Shown here: positions 14,878 through 16,038 of the stretch, piece after piece
How the letters are laid out: each line of letters begins with the position of its first letter
Position numbering within the stretch: position 1 is the stretch's first letter
Assembly (NCBI GenBank): GCA_031285085.1
Contig: JAITWW010000016.1
Coordinates: forward strand, 1-16,038
Source: Candidatus Methanofilum arcanum
GTDB taxonomy: Archaea > Halobacteriota > Methanomicrobia > Methanomicrobiales > Methanospirillaceae
DNA: 16,038 bases
Direction of reading: 5' to 3'
Position numbers and translations under genes: made by a program
The notes under the pieces: generated by a model
Told to the model about the DNA's origin: nothing
What the model saw: only the letters and a program-made list of their open reading frames with translations
Database searches by the model: none

Positions 14878-14885
14878 TTATATAT
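14878..14885 (+). promoter_or_regulatory. TATA box of tRNA-Phe
   Basis: TTATATAT centred 27.5 nt before the mature tRNA 5' end, so transcription should start at or very near the first tRNA base. Confidence 0.6.
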
Positions 14886-14908
14886 GAGTGATGATAACCT
14901 TGTATAGC

Positions 14909-14982
14909 GCCTCAATAGCTCAGACTGGGAGAGCGCCAGACTGAAGATCTGGTTGTCCCCGGTTCAAATCCGGGTTGGGGCA
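14909..14982 (+). tRNA. tRNA-Phe(GAA)
   Basis: A complete 74-nt cloverleaf. The acceptor stem is GCCTCAA/TTGGGGC with one G-T pair and discriminator A. The D arm is AGCTCAGACTGGGAGAGC. The anticodon stem is CCAGA/TCTGG with loop CTGAAGA, giving anticodon GAA and G at position 37. The T arm is CCCGG TTCAAAT CCGGG. CCA is not encoded and there is no intron. A T-rich tract follows the 3' end. Confidence 0.97.
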
Positions 14983-14992
14983 TAATTCACAG

Positions 14993-15007
14993 TATTTTTT
15001 CTTTTTA
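14993..15007 (+). terminator. T-rich terminator of tRNA-Phe
   Basis: Ten bases past the tRNA end come T6, C, then T5, a typical archaeal tRNA terminator tract. Confidence 0.5.
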
Positions 15008-15099
15008 TCAGAGTCATGGATGAGATGGGCATGTGTAATTCTCTCCTGTTCTCTCTTGTTTTGATGGTCTCTGGAGTTGCGTATGAGCTATGGTAGGTG

Positions 15100-15116
15100 T
15101 TTTGGTGAGACCAAAA
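15100..15116. terminator. Hairpin between convergent tRNA-Phe and trm5
   Basis: TTTTGGT (15100-15106) pairs with ACCAAAA (15110-15116) over a GAG loop. On the minus strand it lies about 55 bases after the Trm5 stop and begins in a run of T, so it could end that transcript. Confidence 0.4.
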
Positions 15117-15170
15117 AACCGCAAACCGCCTTATCTTATTCTAGAATTTGTGCCAACCGGTGCGTGAAAA

Positions 15171-16038
15171 TCAGCGTGTGATCTCGTACATGGCATGGAA
15201 TTTATCAGGAGCATAAGATCGCACCCGCTGTTCCATGACAAGGTGAGCACCCATGGAGTATAAGAGAGCGGTATGCTCTGCCTCCCTGCTCACAAGGACG
15301 TACCAGTGGATAGTTCCTCCTGCTTTGCATAGCGCAAAGGAAGTTGGTAAGAATTTTCGCGCATCAAGAGGCATATTGATAATAACGCGATCAAATGGGG
15401 TGAGCAAAAGGCCAGTGAGGTTCATTGAGTCAGCGAGAACAGGGATGACATTTCTGATATTATTTTTCTGAAGATTTTTTTGCATGAGTGCAATGGCAGC
15501 TGAGTTTATGTCAACACCATATATGATCTCTGCAAGAGGGGAGAGCATGACGCAGAATGGTCCAACACCAGCAGACATGTCAAGCACCCGCTCTCCTTTG
15601 TTCATTTTTGATACAATGCGCTGTCTTTCATGTGCAAGCCGTGCTGAGAAATATGCTTTCTCAAGATCAATATAAAACTGTTTTCCATGCTCAGTATGCA
15701 AGGTAGATCTCGTGTCAATGCCTGCAAGGAGAAGGAAAGTTTTCGTTCGGTATGGACCTTCTACGGTACTTGTTGGATGGAGTACAGTGGTAATGTTTGG
15801 ACGTTGGGACAGGATCTCTTCTGCACCTTTACAGTCTTCATCCTGCATGAGTGCGATACTTCCAATGAGTTCATGACGGGGAAGAGTAGGACGTGGTGGG
15901 GTTGTGAGAACGGTTCGCTTTACTGCTCCATCTATCTGCGTACTCAGAGGGATAATAAGAAAAGTGGGGTTGTTTTGGTCGCGAGATAGCCGTGCTCCTT
16001 TCAGCAGAAGATTGTGTGCAAGGAGATATTGTCTAACT
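15171..16038 (-). CDS. trm5: tRNA (guanine(37)-N1)-methyltransferase Trm5, N-terminus cut by window edge
   Basis: SAM-dependent methyltransferase that makes m1G37, needed for frame maintenance and, in archaeal tRNA-Phe, the first step to wyosine derivatives. The frame is open from the right edge to the stop at 15171 (289 codons present). It shows the Trm5 pattern in order: LIGSIAL near the D2 domain start, VEGPYRTKTFLLLAG, TLHTEHGKQFYIDLEKAYFS, ARLAHERQRI, the SAM-binding GERVLDMSAGVGPF, GVDIN, the catalytic NMPL-type motif in VIINMPLDA, and GGTIHWY. The ATG at 15848 is internal, because homologous sequence continues upstream of it. Slight departures from consensus are DMSAG for DMFAG and NMPL for NLP. 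It lies tail to tail with tRNA-Phe, one of its substrates. Confidence 0.93.
   Translation of the reverse strand, partial: VRQYLLAHNLLLKGARLSRDQNNPTFLIIPLSTQIDGAVKRTVLTTPPRPTLPRHELIGSIALMQDEDCKGAEEILSQRPNITTVLHPTSTVEGPYRTKTFLLLAGIDTRSTLHTEHGKQFYIDLEKAYFSARLAHERQRIVSKMNKGERVLDMSAGVGPFCVMLSPLAEIIYGVDINSAAIALMQKNLQKNNIRNVIPVLADSMNLTGLLLTPFDRVIINMPLDARKFLPTSFALCKAGGTIHWYVLVSREAEHTALLYSMGAHLVMEQRVRSYAPDKFHAMYEITR

Noticed and set aside
15171..15848. Trm5 starting at ATG 15848
   Set aside because: Family-like sequence (for example HELIGSIAL) continues in frame upstream to the window edge, so this Met is internal.

Overview
The window is archaeal and most likely from a methanogen of the class Methanomicrobia, probably order Methanomicrobiales. 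The evidence is a group II chaperonin (thermosome), a GfcR-type PRTase regulator, an archaeal Trm5, tRNA genes without encoded CCA, TATA boxes about 25-28 nt before several start codons, and large secreted PKD-repeat and PGWN-module proteins. I cannot name the genus from sequence alone.

Layout. 1-2242 (minus): a thermosome subunit cut by the left edge, preceded by gfcR; each has its own TATA box. 2458-5949 (plus): a giant secreted protein with about nine PKD-type beta-sandwiches and a Pro/Thr stalk, carrying two in-frame tandem repeats. 5950-6480: a gap with a hairpin cluster, then a 282-bp element bounded by 15-bp inverted repeats that encloses the broken 3' end of a transposase gene, then another hairpin. 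6481-10071 (minus): a two-gene unit, a secreted subtilisin/sedolisin-like peptidase followed 12 nt later by a nitrilase-family amidohydrolase. 10072-10455: a divergent promoter gap containing four tandem copies of an 8-bp unit. 10456-11627 (plus): a PhnB-like VOC protein and a two-helix membrane protein with a bacterial-type PH domain. 11673-11756 (minus): tRNA-Ser(GGA). 11821-13358 (minus): a ROK-family sugar kinase and a small zinc-ribbon/HTH protein that resembles the DNA-binding half of a transposase. 13820-14788 (minus): a DHH/DHHA1 phosphoesterase. 14909-14982 (plus): tRNA-Phe(GAA). 15171-16038 (minus): Trm5, cut by the right edge.

How the genes relate. Most of the window is housekeeping (protein folding, central-metabolism regulation, sugar phosphorylation, nucleotide or nanoRNA turnover, tRNA and tRNA modification) mixed with cell-surface genes. 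GfcR and the ROK kinase both concern sugar metabolism but are far apart. tRNA-Phe carries G37, the base that Trm5 methylates, and the two genes lie tail to tail. I see no CRISPR array, prophage, toxin-antitoxin pair or recognisable defence island. The parts most worth a second look are the decayed transposable element, the peptidase with Glu at the usual catalytic His position, the repeat-bearing PKD protein, and the transposase-like zinc-ribbon protein.
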